NCBI RefSeq assembly: GCF_003797125.1
Contig: NZ_RKKE01000007.1
Span: forward strand, 62,001-126,000
Direction of reading: 5' to 3'
Source of the DNA: Shewanella frigidimarina
GTDB taxonomy: Bacteria > Pseudomonadota > Gammaproteobacteria > Enterobacterales > Shewanellaceae
DNA length: 64,000 nucleotides
In this document: positions 56,172 through 64,000 of the stretch, piece after piece
Layout of the letters: the number at the start of each line of letters is the position of its first letter
How positions within the stretch are numbered: position 1 is the stretch's first letter
Notes under the pieces: generated by a model
Told to the model about the DNA's origin: nothing
The model's input: the letters and a program-made list of their open reading frames with translations, nothing else
Database searches by the model: none
Position numbers and translations under genes: made by a program

Positions 56172-57983
56172 GTGCTAGAGAATTTACGTAACATCGCCAT
56201 TATTGCCCACGTTGACCATGGCAAAACAACCCTGGTTGACAAAATGTTGGCGCAGTCAGGAACCCTTGCATCTCGTGGAGAAGCTACTGAGCGGGTTATG
56301 GATTCTAACGATCTTGAAAAAGAACGTGGGATCACCATTCTGGCAAAGAACACTGCCATCCAGTGGAACGACTACCGTATTAATATCGTAGATACTCCTG
56401 GCCACGCCGATTTCGGTGGTGAAGTTGAACGCGTTCTATCTATGGTTGACTCAGTATTACTATTGGTTGATGCAGTTGATGGCCCAATGCCACAAACTCG
56501 CTTTGTAACCAAGAAAGCATTCGCTCAAGGCCTTAAGCCAATTGTTGTTATCAACAAAATTGACCGTCCAAGTGCTCGTCCAGATTGGGTTATTGACCAA
56601 GTATTCGATTTATTCGTTAACTTAGGTGCCACTGACGAACAACTAGATTTCCCAATCGTTTACGCTTCGGCATTAAATGGTTTTGCAACGTTAGATCCAG
56701 ATGTAGCGAGCGATGATATGACGCCGCTATTCCAAACTATCGTTGAGAAAGTTGCTTTCCCAGACGCTGATGCTGAAGCGCCATTCCAAATGCAAATCTC
56801 TCAAATCGATTATAACTCATACGTGGGTGTTATCGGTATTGGCCGTATTACCCGTGGTAGCGTTAAAACTAACCAACAAGTGACTATTATTGGCGCTGAC
56901 GGTAAGACTCGTAACGGAAAAATGGGCCAAGTATTAGGTTACATGGGTCTTGACCGTACAGAAGTGCCAATTGCAAATGCTGGTGATATCGTTGCTATTA
57001 CAGGTTTAGGCGAGCTTAAAATCTCTGACACTATCTGTGCAGTGAATGCAGTAGAAGCTATGCCACCGTTAACTGTTGATGAACCAACGCTAACGATGAC
57101 ATTCCAAGTAAACACTTCTCCGTTCGCGGGTAAAGAAGGTAAGTACGTTACTTCACGTAACATTCTTGAACGTTTACAGACTGAATTAGTTCACAACGTA
57201 GCACTTCGCGTTGAAGAAACAGAAAGTCCAGACCGTTTCCGCGTATCAGGTCGTGGTGAATTACACTTATCGATTTTAATTGAAAACATGCGTCGTGAAG
57301 GTTATGAATTAGCCGTATCTCGTCCAGAAGTTATTCTAAAAACAATCGATGGTGAGCTACATGAACCATACGAAACTGTAACAGTTGACGTTGAAGAAGA
57401 GCATCAAGGTACCGTAATTGAAAAATTAGGTGTTCGTAAAGGCGAAATGAAAGACATGCAGCTTGATGGTAAAGGTCGAGTACGTATCGACTTCGTTATC
57501 CCGAGCCGTGGCTTAATTGGTTTCCAAACCGAATTCTTAACTGCTACATCTGGTACTGGTCTAATTTATCATTCATTTGATCACTACGGTCCACACAAAG
57601 GTGGCGATATTGGTCAACGTGCTAACGGCGTATTGATTTCAAACGCAACAGGTAAAGCACTAACATTCGCTCTATTTGCTTTGCAAGACCGTGGTCGTAT
57701 GTTTATTGGTCACGCTGCTGAAGTGTATGAAGGTCAAGTAGTGGGTATTCATGCTCGCTCTAACGATTTGACAGTAAACTGTTTGAAAGGTAAACAGCTA
57801 ACTAACATGCGCGCATCTGGTACTGATGAAGCACAAGTATTGACTACACCAATTAACTTAACGCTTGAGCAAGCTCTTGAATTCATCGATGATGATGAAT
57901 TAGTTGAAGTAACTCCTAAGAACATCCGTGTTCGTAAGAGATTCTTAACTGAAAACGAACGTAAGCGTAATAACCGCGGTTAA
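56172..57983 (+). CDS. typA: ribosome-associated GTPase TypA/BipA
   Basis: A GTG start, seven bases after AGAGG, gives 603 residues. GTPase motifs are [10 protein letters not shown] (G1), ERGITI (G2), [10 protein letters not shown] (G3), NKIDRP (G4). An EF-Tu/EF-G-like domain II, EF-G domain V-like part and the TypA-specific C-terminus with [17 protein letters not shown] follow. It acts on the ribosome in 50S assembly and stress or cold adaptation. It is divergent from glnA, as in E. coli. Confidence 0.97.
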   Translation: MLENLRNIAIIAHVDHGKTTLVDKMLAQSGTLASRGEATERVMDSNDLEKERGITILAKNTAIQWNDYRINIVDTPGHADFGGEVERVLSMVDSVLLLVDAVDGPMPQTRFVTKKAFAQGLKPIVVINKIDRPSARPDWVIDQVFDLFVNLGATDEQLDFPIVYASALNGFATLDPDVASDDMTPLFQTIVEKVAFPDADAEAPFQMQISQIDYNSYVGVIGIGRITRGSVKTNQQVTIIGADGKTRNGKMGQVLGYMGLDRTEVPIANAGDIVAITGLGELKISDTICAVNAVEAMPPLTVDEPTLTMTFQVNTSPFAGKEGKYVTSRNILERLQTELVHNVALRVEETESPDRFRVSGRGELHLSILIENMRREGYELAVSRPEVILKTIDGELHEPYETVTVDVEEEHQGTVIEKLGVRKGEMKDMQLDGKGRVRIDFVIPSRGLIGFQTEFLTATSGTGLIYHSFDHYGPHKGGDIGQRANGVLISNATGKALTFALFALQDRGRMFIGHAAEVYEGQVVGIHARSNDLTVNCLKGKQLTNMRASGTDEAQVLTTPINLTLEQALEFIDDDELVEVTPKNIRVRKRFLTENERKRNNRG

Positions 57984-57990
57984 TTACCAT

Positions 57991-58023
57991 CAATGAGTGG
58001 CAAATTACATTTGCGACTCATTG
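57991..58023 (+). other. hairpin directly after typA
   Basis: A 15-bp stem with one mismatch (CAATGAGTGGCAAAT / ATTTGCGACTCATTG) and a three-base loop begins eight bases past the typA stop. No T-run follows. It may protect the mRNA 3' end in concert with the terminator just beyond. Confidence 0.55.
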
Positions 58024-58029
58024 AGACCT

Positions 58030-58063
58030 AAAAAGCCCAGATGCATGCATCTGGGCTTTTTGT
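58030..58063 (+). terminator. terminator after typA
   Basis: AAAAGCCCAGATGCA pairs with TGCATCTGGGCTTTT, a continuous 15-bp palindrome ending in a T-run. Confidence 0.9.
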
Positions 58064-58354
58064 TGCCTTGTCTATACAGGCTAAAAGCGAAAGGCCTAGT
58101 ACGCTCCGCGGCTAGAGGCTATAAAGTCAACAGCTTAGCAGCGAAGCTGTCTCTATCCCTGAGATGCAAGCGGTGACGAGCGATAACAAGCCAAGAGCCT
58201 AGGTGCTAGACTGCACGCAGCGTTCGCTTATTATCGTTTCTGAAGCTGTCTCTAGCAGCGAAGCGATGCTAGTGATACAACATGAAAACATTTAACTAGA
58301 TATTTTACGTAAACGCAGATAGATTCATGCCAAGATCATTTTTAGGGAGAATAT
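58064..58354. repeat. non-coding region with dispersed short repeats
   Basis: About 290 bases without a gene. GAAGCTGTCTCTA occurs at 58143-58155 and 58242-58254, and AGCAGCGAAGC at 58137-58147 and 58254-58264. A GAGCGATAACAAGC-like segment is nearly inverted by GCTTATTATCGTTTC further on. GC-rich CTAG-containing words (GGCCTAG, GGCTAG, GCCTAGG, GCTAG) recur. It looks like a degenerate intergenic repeat element. Confidence 0.5.
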
Positions 58355-58666
58355 ATGAGTATGTTACAACAGGTAAGCGTCGCTAAAAAAGCCAATGTGT
58401 ATTTTAACGGTAAAGTGATAAGCAGAAGCGTAGTATTAGCTGATGGTAGTAAACAAACTTTTGGCGTTGTATTGCCTGGTGAATATGAGTTCTCAACGGC
58501 TCAAGGTGAAATAATGCAGGTTATTTCCGGCAAATTTGACGTGTTATTACCGGGTAAAACAGAGTGGGTTGCATATGCTGAAGCAAGCCAATTTGAACTT
58601 GCACCAAATGTGAGCTTTAGTATTCGAACAGATCAAATTTCAGAATACTGCTGCCAATACATATAG
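58355..58666 (+). CDS. ppnP: pyrimidine/purine nucleoside phosphorylase PpnP
   Basis: The product has 103 residues, a single cupin-like domain of the former DUF1255/YaiE family. Signatures are [32 protein letters not shown] split over two strands, and the C-terminal EYCCQYI. It cleaves several nucleosides with phosphate. Monocistronic. Confidence 0.9.
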   Translation: MSMLQQVSVAKKANVYFNGKVISRSVVLADGSKQTFGVVLPGEYEFSTAQGEIMQVISGKFDVLLPGKTEWVAYAEASQFELAPNVSFSIRTDQISEYCCQYI

Positions 58667-58797
58667 TTTTCTTGCACCTTAATAAACAATAGCGACCTAA
58701 CAGTGCCGCTTCAATTCAGCTTAACTAAATCAGTTTAAGCTGATTTTTTTTATAAAAACGTCTACTCTATTAAAACTGTCGTTTTATGGAGTGCATC

Positions 58798-59322
58798 ATG
58801 CGCCTTATCATACTTATTAGTTTGCTATTATTGAGCGCCCAAAGTGTTGCTACCGTATACCGTTGGGTAGATGAAAATGGCAAAGTTCATTACTCGGATG
58901 AACAAAAAAATAATGCCGAAGCTGTTGAATTAAATGAAAACACCCAAAATAACATGACGATTAACACCCCAACAAAAATCAATGTTACTCCAACAACAGA
59001 AGCATCAATTAATTACACGATTTCGATAACCTCTCCACAAGAAGAAGCTACTGTGCGTGACAATAACGGCGCATTTACCGTGTCAGTGAGCGTCAGCCCT
59101 CAACTACCTCGTGGCGTGCTAATGACATTATTAGTCGATGGAGTTATCACAGCCCCTGCTCAAGTATCGAATATATTCCAATTAACAGGCATTAATAGAG
59201 GTGAACACTCACTGGTTGTTAACGCTGTAACACAAAGCGGCAAAGTCCTTGCATCAAGCTCTCCTAGAAAGATATTCCTTCACCAAGCATCTGTATTTGG
59301 ACCAGCAAAAAAGTCTAAATAA
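58798..59322 (+). CDS. DUF4124 domain-containing exported protein
   Basis: ATG 58798, six bases after GGAG, gives 174 residues. A signal peptide (about 1-18) precedes the DUF4124 motif VYRWVDENGKVHYSDEQ. A short linker and an Ig-like beta domain (ISITSPQEEATVRDNNGAFTVSV ... LTGINRGEHSLVV) follow. Function is unknown. It lies just before glnL but has a 140-base gap with the NtrC site, so it is probably separate. Confidence 0.78.
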   Translation: MRLIILISLLLLSAQSVATVYRWVDENGKVHYSDEQKNNAEAVELNENTQNNMTINTPTKINVTPTTEASINYTISITSPQEEATVRDNNGAFTVSVSVSPQLPRGVLMTLLVDGVITAPAQVSNIFQLTGINRGEHSLVVNAVTQSGKVLASSSPRKIFLHQASVFGPAKKSK

Positions 59323-59411
59323 TTAAGATAAAAACTATTTTATTCATTCACTTATAAATTTGTAGGTGATCTTTTATCTTATAAAGAGCTTGTGTGTTCC
59401 GGGTTGTGATA

Positions 59412-59428
59412 TGCACCAAATTGGTGCA
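59412..59428. promoter_or_regulatory. perfect NtrC binding site upstream of glnL
   Basis: TGCACCAAATTGGTGCA is an exact match to the NtrC dyad. A further half-site TGGTGCA lies at 59435-59441. The sites are only about 20-50 bases before the glnL start, so bound NtrC would more likely repress a sigma-70 glnL promoter than activate it, as at E. coli glnLp. Confidence 0.85.
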
Positions 59429-59461
59429 TTATAATGGTGCAACCCAATACTAGGACGGCTA

Positions 59462-60499
59462 ATGGACACAAATAACCTTCTCAATCACTTAGTCACCGCA
59501 GTGCTCGTTATTAATAACGAGCTCAAGCCGAGCTATGCTAATGCCGCGGCCGCACAATTATTGGGAGTAGGTAACTATAAGCTGCTTGAACAAACGCTTC
59601 CCGAGCTCTATCAACTGATGGGAGTTGAGCCACAATTACTCCGCGATGCGATTAATGCTGGCCAAGGACTTACAGTGAATACCGCAGCATTAATTACCCT
59701 AGACGGCCAACATCACACCATTGATATTACCTTGGTGCCTATTGAAAATGACAATAACCTCAGCATCTTAGAATTACGCCAAGTAGACCAACAACGCCGT
59801 ATTCATCAGCAGCTTAATATGGACGCCCAACAGCAAGCAGCACAGTTTTTGGTGCGTAACTTAGCTCATGAAATTAAAAACCCACTGGGCGGGCTTCGAG
59901 GCGCTGCGCAATTGTTATCTCGAGAACTCGACTCACCTGAGTTAAAAGAATTTACCAGCCTGATTATCGAACAGGCTGATAGATTACGAAATTTAGTCGA
60001 CCGCTTGCTTGGCCCACAACGACCAACGCAACATACTGAACACAATATTCATCAAGTGATTCAAAAAGTGCTTAAGCTCGTTGAAATGGCACTGCCAGAC
60101 AATATCAGCTTAAAACGAGATTACGATCCATCGATTCCTGATATTCAGATGGATCCAGATCAAATGCAGCAGGCCGTATTGAATATTGTACAAAATGCGA
60201 TACAAGCTTTAGAACATTGTGGTGGCGATATTGTCATTCGCACTCGCACTCAACATCAAGTCACCATTGGAACACAGCGCTATAAAGTGGTACTCGCCTT
60301 ATCCATTATTGATAACGGCCCCGGTATTCCTGCTGAGTTAATGGATACCCTTTTCTACCCTATGGTCACCGGTCGTGACGAAGGCTCAGGGTTAGGATTA
60401 TCCATTGCACATAACATTGCCCGATTACACGGCGGTCGCATTGATTGTGTTTCGGCACCAGGGCATACCGAATTTATTATTAACCTGCCATTACAATAA
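59462..60499 (+). CDS. glnL: nitrogen regulation sensor kinase NtrB
   Basis: The product has 345 residues and is cytoplasmic. A PAS domain (about 5-110) leads to the H box LAHEIKNPLGGLRGA with His136. ATPase motifs are NIVQNAIQALEH (N box), DNGPGIP (G1) and GSGLGLSIAHNI (G2). It phosphorylates or dephosphorylates NtrC in response to PII. It is followed after 36 bases by glnG. Confidence 0.96.
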   Translation: MDTNNLLNHLVTAVLVINNELKPSYANAAAAQLLGVGNYKLLEQTLPELYQLMGVEPQLLRDAINAGQGLTVNTAALITLDGQHHTIDITLVPIENDNNLSILELRQVDQQRRIHQQLNMDAQQQAAQFLVRNLAHEIKNPLGGLRGAAQLLSRELDSPELKEFTSLIIEQADRLRNLVDRLLGPQRPTQHTEHNIHQVIQKVLKLVEMALPDNISLKRDYDPSIPDIQMDPDQMQQAVLNIVQNAIQALEHCGGDIVIRTRTQHQVTIGTQRYKVVLALSIIDNGPGIPAELMDTLFYPMVTGRDEGSGLGLSIAHNIARLHGGRIDCVSAPGHTEFIINLPLQ

Positions 60500-60535
60500 C
60501 TAGCATGCCCTTTGTAGGCAGAATGAGGTAGTAAC

Positions 60536-61948
60536 ATGAACATTAGTGAACAAGTTTGGATCCTCGATGATGATAGTTCAATCCGTTGGGTACTCGAAAA
60601 AGCCCTTAAAGGCGCATCACTGTCAACGGCTAGTTTTGCTGCTGCAGAATCCTTGTGGCAAGCTTTAGAAGCATCACAACCTCAAGTCATCGTGTCTGAC
60701 ATCCGCATGCCTGGGACTGACGGCTTAACCTTACTAGATCGCTTACAACTGCATTATCCGCATATTCCAGTGATCATCATGACCGCCCACTCAGACTTAG
60801 ACAGTGCGGTGAGCGCATATCAAGCAGGTGCATTTGAATACCTACCAAAACCATTTGATATTGATGAAGCGATTAATTTAGTTGAACGCGCACTCACACA
60901 TGCAACAGAGCAAGCACCACAACCTGTGATTGATACCACCATAAAAACCCCTGAAATTATTGGTGAAGCCCCGGCAATGCAAGAAGTGTTTCGTGCCATT
61001 GGTCGATTATCTCGCTCATCAATTAGTGTGCTTATCAATGGTCAATCTGGTACCGGTAAAGAATTAGTCGCTGGCGCATTGCACAAACACAGCCCTCGTA
61101 AGGACAAGCCCTTTATTGCATTAAATATGGCTGCTATCCCAAAAGATTTGATTGAATCTGAACTCTTTGGCCATGAAAAAGGCGCCTTTACTGGTGCCGC
61201 CAATGTGCGCCAAGGCCGTTTTGAACAAGCCAATGGTGGCACGCTATTTTTAGATGAAATTGGTGATATGCCAATCGATGTGCAAACGCGATTATTACGA
61301 GTACTTGCCGACGGTCAGTTCTATCGTGTCGGCGGTCATCAAGCTGTGCAAGTTGATGTACGAATTATTGCTGCGACGCATCAAAATCTTGAGGTGCAGG
61401 TGCAAAAAGGCACCTTCCGCGAAGATTTATTTCATCGCCTCAATGTGATCAGAGTGCACTTACCGCCGTTATCGCAACGCCGTGAAGACATTGCCCAACT
61501 CGCCAACCACTTTTTAAACACGGCTGCGAAAGAGATTGGCGTTGAACCCAAAATACTCACCAAAGAAACAGCCGTAAAGTTGGCTAATTTACCTTGGCCG
61601 GGCAATGTTCGCCAACTTGAGAATACTTGTCGTTGGTTAACAGTGATGGCGTCCGGACAAGAAATTTTACCGCAAGATTTACCACCAGAATTGCTTAAAG
61701 ACCCAGTTGCAACCCAGCAGAAAAAGGCTGGAGCAAGTGACTGGCAAACCGCACTCACTGATTGGATTGATGAAAAGCTGGCTGCAGGTGAAAGTGATTT
61801 GCTCACTGAAGTGCAACCTGAATTTGAACGTATTTTACTTGAAACAGCACTAAGACATACTCAAGGCCATAAACAAGAAGCCGCTAAACGCCTAGGTTGG
61901 GGCCGCAACACCCTAACGCGTAAATTGAAAGAACTGTCGATGGATTAA
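60536..61948 (+). CDS. glnG: nitrogen regulation response regulator NtrC
   Basis: The product has 470 residues. The receiver has Asp55 in VSDIRMPG. The sigma-54-interacting AAA+ domain has Walker A GQSGTGKE, the GAFTGA loop in KGAFTGAANVRQGRFEQA, and GTLFLDEIGDM as Walker B. The C-terminal Fis-type helix-turn-helix is in GHKQEAAKRLGWGRNTLTRKLKEL. It should drive glnA from the sigma-54 promoter described above and repress its own operon. Confidence 0.97.
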   Translation: MNISEQVWILDDDSSIRWVLEKALKGASLSTASFAAAESLWQALEASQPQVIVSDIRMPGTDGLTLLDRLQLHYPHIPVIIMTAHSDLDSAVSAYQAGAFEYLPKPFDIDEAINLVERALTHATEQAPQPVIDTTIKTPEIIGEAPAMQEVFRAIGRLSRSSISVLINGQSGTGKELVAGALHKHSPRKDKPFIALNMAAIPKDLIESELFGHEKGAFTGAANVRQGRFEQANGGTLFLDEIGDMPIDVQTRLLRVLADGQFYRVGGHQAVQVDVRIIAATHQNLEVQVQKGTFREDLFHRLNVIRVHLPPLSQRREDIAQLANHFLNTAAKEIGVEPKILTKETAVKLANLPWPGNVRQLENTCRWLTVMASGQEILPQDLPPELLKDPVATQQKKAGASDWQTALTDWIDEKLAAGESDLLTEVQPEFERILLETALRHTQGHKQEAAKRLGWGRNTLTRKLKELSMD

Positions 61949-62507
61949 CCATTAACATTAGCCATCAACTTTAGTCATCATATTGGCAGTAATGCTTGTG
62001 TTGGATTAAGGTTTGTTATGTTTTATTCACTTAACAAAACCTTAATCCAACACAGAATAAACCTTGAATCTCAAACAGCCATTTTTCATCAGGCTATACT
62101 GAATTATCAACTAATAAATTAAGTGTCATCACACAAATACATATCCGACATCCACTCAATAATCATCATAATTCTCGTAATCATGGCCCATTAACTTCGC
62201 CACTCAATTACTATGAACAAAGCCAAACACACGACTCAAACAATACCCTCAAACAGTATTTTCTCTACACATTACCTTCCAATAGTGAGTGGTTTTAATA
62301 TCCCAGCCATATTCTGTCCCCAGTTATATTCTTAATTATGTTCAGAGCTATTTCAGAGTGATGCTCAACGTAATCCCCAAAATGATGCCAATAACATACC
62401 TGTTCAAATATTAACCAAAGTTGATGCGGATCAAATTTTATTCGCAGTACAGGAATATACTGATACTTGTGTGCTGAGATTCTCCTTTAATTAGGAAGGT
62501 AGAAATC
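61949..62507. other. AT-rich region after glnG without a clear gene
   Basis: These 560 bases hold an imperfect 22-bp inverted repeat (listed separately). A short start-less open stretch near 62340-62494 ends in ...VLRFSFN and could be a gene remnant. I found no good gene or promoter. Confidence 0.45.
61998..62053. repeat. 22-bp imperfect inverted repeat after glnG
   Basis: GTGTTGGATTAAGG-TTTGTTA at 61998 is inverted by TTAACAAAACCTTAATCCAACAC at 62031-62053, with one bulged base and a short loop. No T-run follows. It may be a transcript-end hairpin or a mobile-element remnant. Confidence 0.6.
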
Positions 62508-62941
62508 ATGGACTTGCCGCAAACAGTTATTTCCCCTAAAACCGTCGGGGATCCGCTCTATTACGAAGCTATCGTCTTCGGTCGCTTTACGCGTCAACTT
62601 TGCGCGTTAGATGACAAAAAAAGCTATATGTCCTCTAGCAACATGACCCACACCATTTCAGTATCCACATTGAGTGACCAAGCATGGAAAAAGATGACAT
62701 CAACGTCAACTTTGAACACATCATGCTACGCGTTGAGGTTACAACGTCATCACAGGCAAGGGAAACAACATGGTGTATGCCATATTATTCAATTCATTAT
62801 GGTAAATACACTCGCCCTTTCATCCTTTGAAAAAATGTCATCCCTTACGGACTTAATACGGCATTTAAAGACGACGTTCTTCCTCTCAACATTCCGAACC
62901 AGAAAGCCGCTAAAGAAATGACCCGTACTGCGATTAAGTGA
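62508..62941 (+). pseudogene. probable frame-shifted, stop-interrupted gene remnant of unknown function
   Basis: An ATG at 62508 with a strong AGGAAGG eight bases upstream opens a 137-codon frame (MDLPQTVISPKTVGDPL...). From about 62684 a different frame looks more protein-like: MEKDDINVNFEHIMLRVEV ... interrupted by TGA at 62828, continuing PYGLNTAFKDDVLPL ... to TGA at 62939. This pattern suggests one former gene with a frameshift and a stop. No family is recognised. An intact novel ORF at 62508-62921 is the alternative. Confidence 0.35.
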
Positions 62942-63060
62942 GGCTTCACGGTAGATATGTAGCACTTTCACTGCCTACCTGAATGACTGTTTTACTTGTT
63001 TTGACCAGCACTAAATGGACTTCTTAGCCTTCTGTGGTTTTTATTTTGGAGGAAAGACAA

Positions 63061-64000
63061 ATGCATATTGATCGCGAACAATTACTGGAAGCGTACCGAC
63101 AAATGCGCACCATACGAGAATTTGAAGAGCGTCTGCACAAAGAATTCACCACAGGACAAATACCTGGATTTGTTCACCTATATGCTGGTGAAGAAACCTC
63201 AGCTGTAGCCGTGTGTCAGCAATTAAATAATGAAGACCACATTGCCAGTACCCATCGCGGCCATGGCCATTGCATTGCAAAAGGTTGTGATGTGATGGGG
63301 ATGATGAAAGAAATCTACGGCCGCGCAGAGGGGTTATGCGCAGGCAAAGGCGGCTCCATGCACATTGCTGATTTAGACAAAGGCATGCTTGGTGCTAATG
63401 GGATTGTCGGTGGTGGTGGCCCATTAGCCTGTGGCGCAGCCTTGTCTTCTAAGGTACGTGGCACCGATGGGGTTGCAGTCGCCTTTTTTGGCGACGGCGC
63501 GTTTAATCAAGGCACCATACTTGAATCGATGAACTTTGCTTCGGTTAATCAATTACCAGTGCTATTTGTATTGGAAGATAACGGTTATGCCGAATCCACC
63601 GCCAGTGCTTGGTCCATGGGAGGCCATGATCCTGTTGCTAGAGCCGCGGGATTTGGGATAAAAGGAAAAAAGGTCGACGGACATGATTACTTTGCCGTTT
63701 ACCGCGCAGCCAAAGAAGCCGTTGATGCGATGCGATCAGGCCTTGGTCCACGCTTTATTGCCATTGAATTTACTCGTTATTACGGACACTTTGAAGGTGA
63801 CGCCACCACCTATCGCCCTCCAGGTGAAGTCCGCGACGAACGTACTTACCTCGATGCGTTAAAATTTTTCCGCGCTAGGGTCACGGGTGGTGAAATGCTA
63901 ACCGTAGTTGAGCTAGATGCCATCGATGATGAGGTCAAAACACTCATTGATGCTGCCGTCGATGAAGCTAAAGCCGCTGAAATACCTAATATCGACCAAC
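63061..64000 (+). CDS. thiamine-diphosphate dehydrogenase E1 alpha subunit (acetoin/pyruvate type), 3' end outside window
   Basis: The first 313 residues are visible; GGAGG lies ahead of the ATG. EFEERLHKEFTTGQIPGFVHLYAGEE and THRGHGHCIAKG are E1-alpha signatures. The ThDP motif begins GDGAFNQGTILESMNFA and ends LEDNGYAES. RYYGHFEGD is the phosphorylation-loop-like segment. The pattern is closer to acetoin dehydrogenase AcoA/branched E1-alpha than to the AceE type. E1-beta and E2 genes are expected just downstream, outside this window. Confidence 0.88.
   Translation, partial: MHIDREQLLEAYRQMRTIREFEERLHKEFTTGQIPGFVHLYAGEETSAVAVCQQLNNEDHIASTHRGHGHCIAKGCDVMGMMKEIYGRAEGLCAGKGGSMHIADLDKGMLGANGIVGGGGPLACGAALSSKVRGTDGVAVAFFGDGAFNQGTILESMNFASVNQLPVLFVLEDNGYAESTASAWSMGGHDPVARAAGFGIKGKKVDGHDYFAVYRAAKEAVDAMRSGLGPRFIAIEFTRYYGHFEGDATTYRPPGEVRDERTYLDALKFFRARVTGGEMLTVVELDAIDDEVKTLIDAAVDEAKAAEIPNIDQ

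Noticed and set aside
62828-62830. Selenocysteine codon
   Set aside because: No stem-loop suitable for SelB recognition was evident just downstream, and a second in-frame TGA follows; decay is simpler.

Overview
The window looks like chromosome of a marine gammaproteobacterium, most probably Shewanella. The support is the AT-rich base composition and gene order: damX-aroB-aroK-pilQPONM facing mrcA, gmk-rpoZ-spoT, glnA facing typA, and glnLG under NtrC-type sites. No rRNA, tRNA, CRISPR array, transposase or prophage was found.

Layout. 1-8.5 kb (minus strand) is the type IV pilus assembly operon pilMNOPQ followed by aroK, aroB and damX. 8.6-14.6 kb holds PBP1a (mrcA), a YjjG-type nucleotidase, a sugar-kinase-like phosphotransferase and a DUF805-type membrane protein. 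14.9-18.5 kb is gmk-rpoZ-spoT-ridA. 18.6-27.4 kb holds an acyl-CoA synthetase, a CaCA cation exchanger, a TPR protein/histidine kinase/response regulator trio with a tandem palindromic site in front of it, recG and a DUF3014 protein.

27.6-44.8 kb is a tightly packed 18-gene aryl polyene (APE) cluster. It encodes two ketosynthases plus a chain-length-factor-like protein, a ketoreductase, two hotdog dehydratases, two acyl carrier proteins, an aryl-activating ligase, a thioesterase, acyltransferases (one fused to a glycosyltransferase), and an export set (LolA-like protein, MMPL/RND pump, DUF3261 lipoprotein). Gene order follows the apeC-to-apeR order known from enterobacterial APE clusters as I recall it. 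Two genes are extra: an MIO-type aromatic amino acid ammonia-lyase, which can supply a cinnamate/coumarate starter, and a flavoprotein carrying halogenase-type signatures. No methyltransferase or phosphopantetheinyl transferase is seen. The predicted product is a membrane-anchored polyene pigment, possibly halogenated.

44.8-54.1 kb holds a chemotaxis receptor with a histidine-rich membrane sensor paired with a SCO1/SenC protein, azoR, the yihY-dtd-yiiD-like set, a DUF2959 lipoprotein, an Lrp-family regulator, and a diguanylate cyclase followed by an orphan MSHA-type pilin. 54.2-62 kb is the nitrogen module: glnA with a sigma-54 promoter and NtrC sites, typA, ppnP, a DUF4124 protein, and glnL-glnG behind a perfect NtrC palindrome. 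62-63 kb is poorly coding with a probable decayed gene, and the window ends inside an E1-alpha gene of a 2-oxoacid/acetoin dehydrogenase complex.
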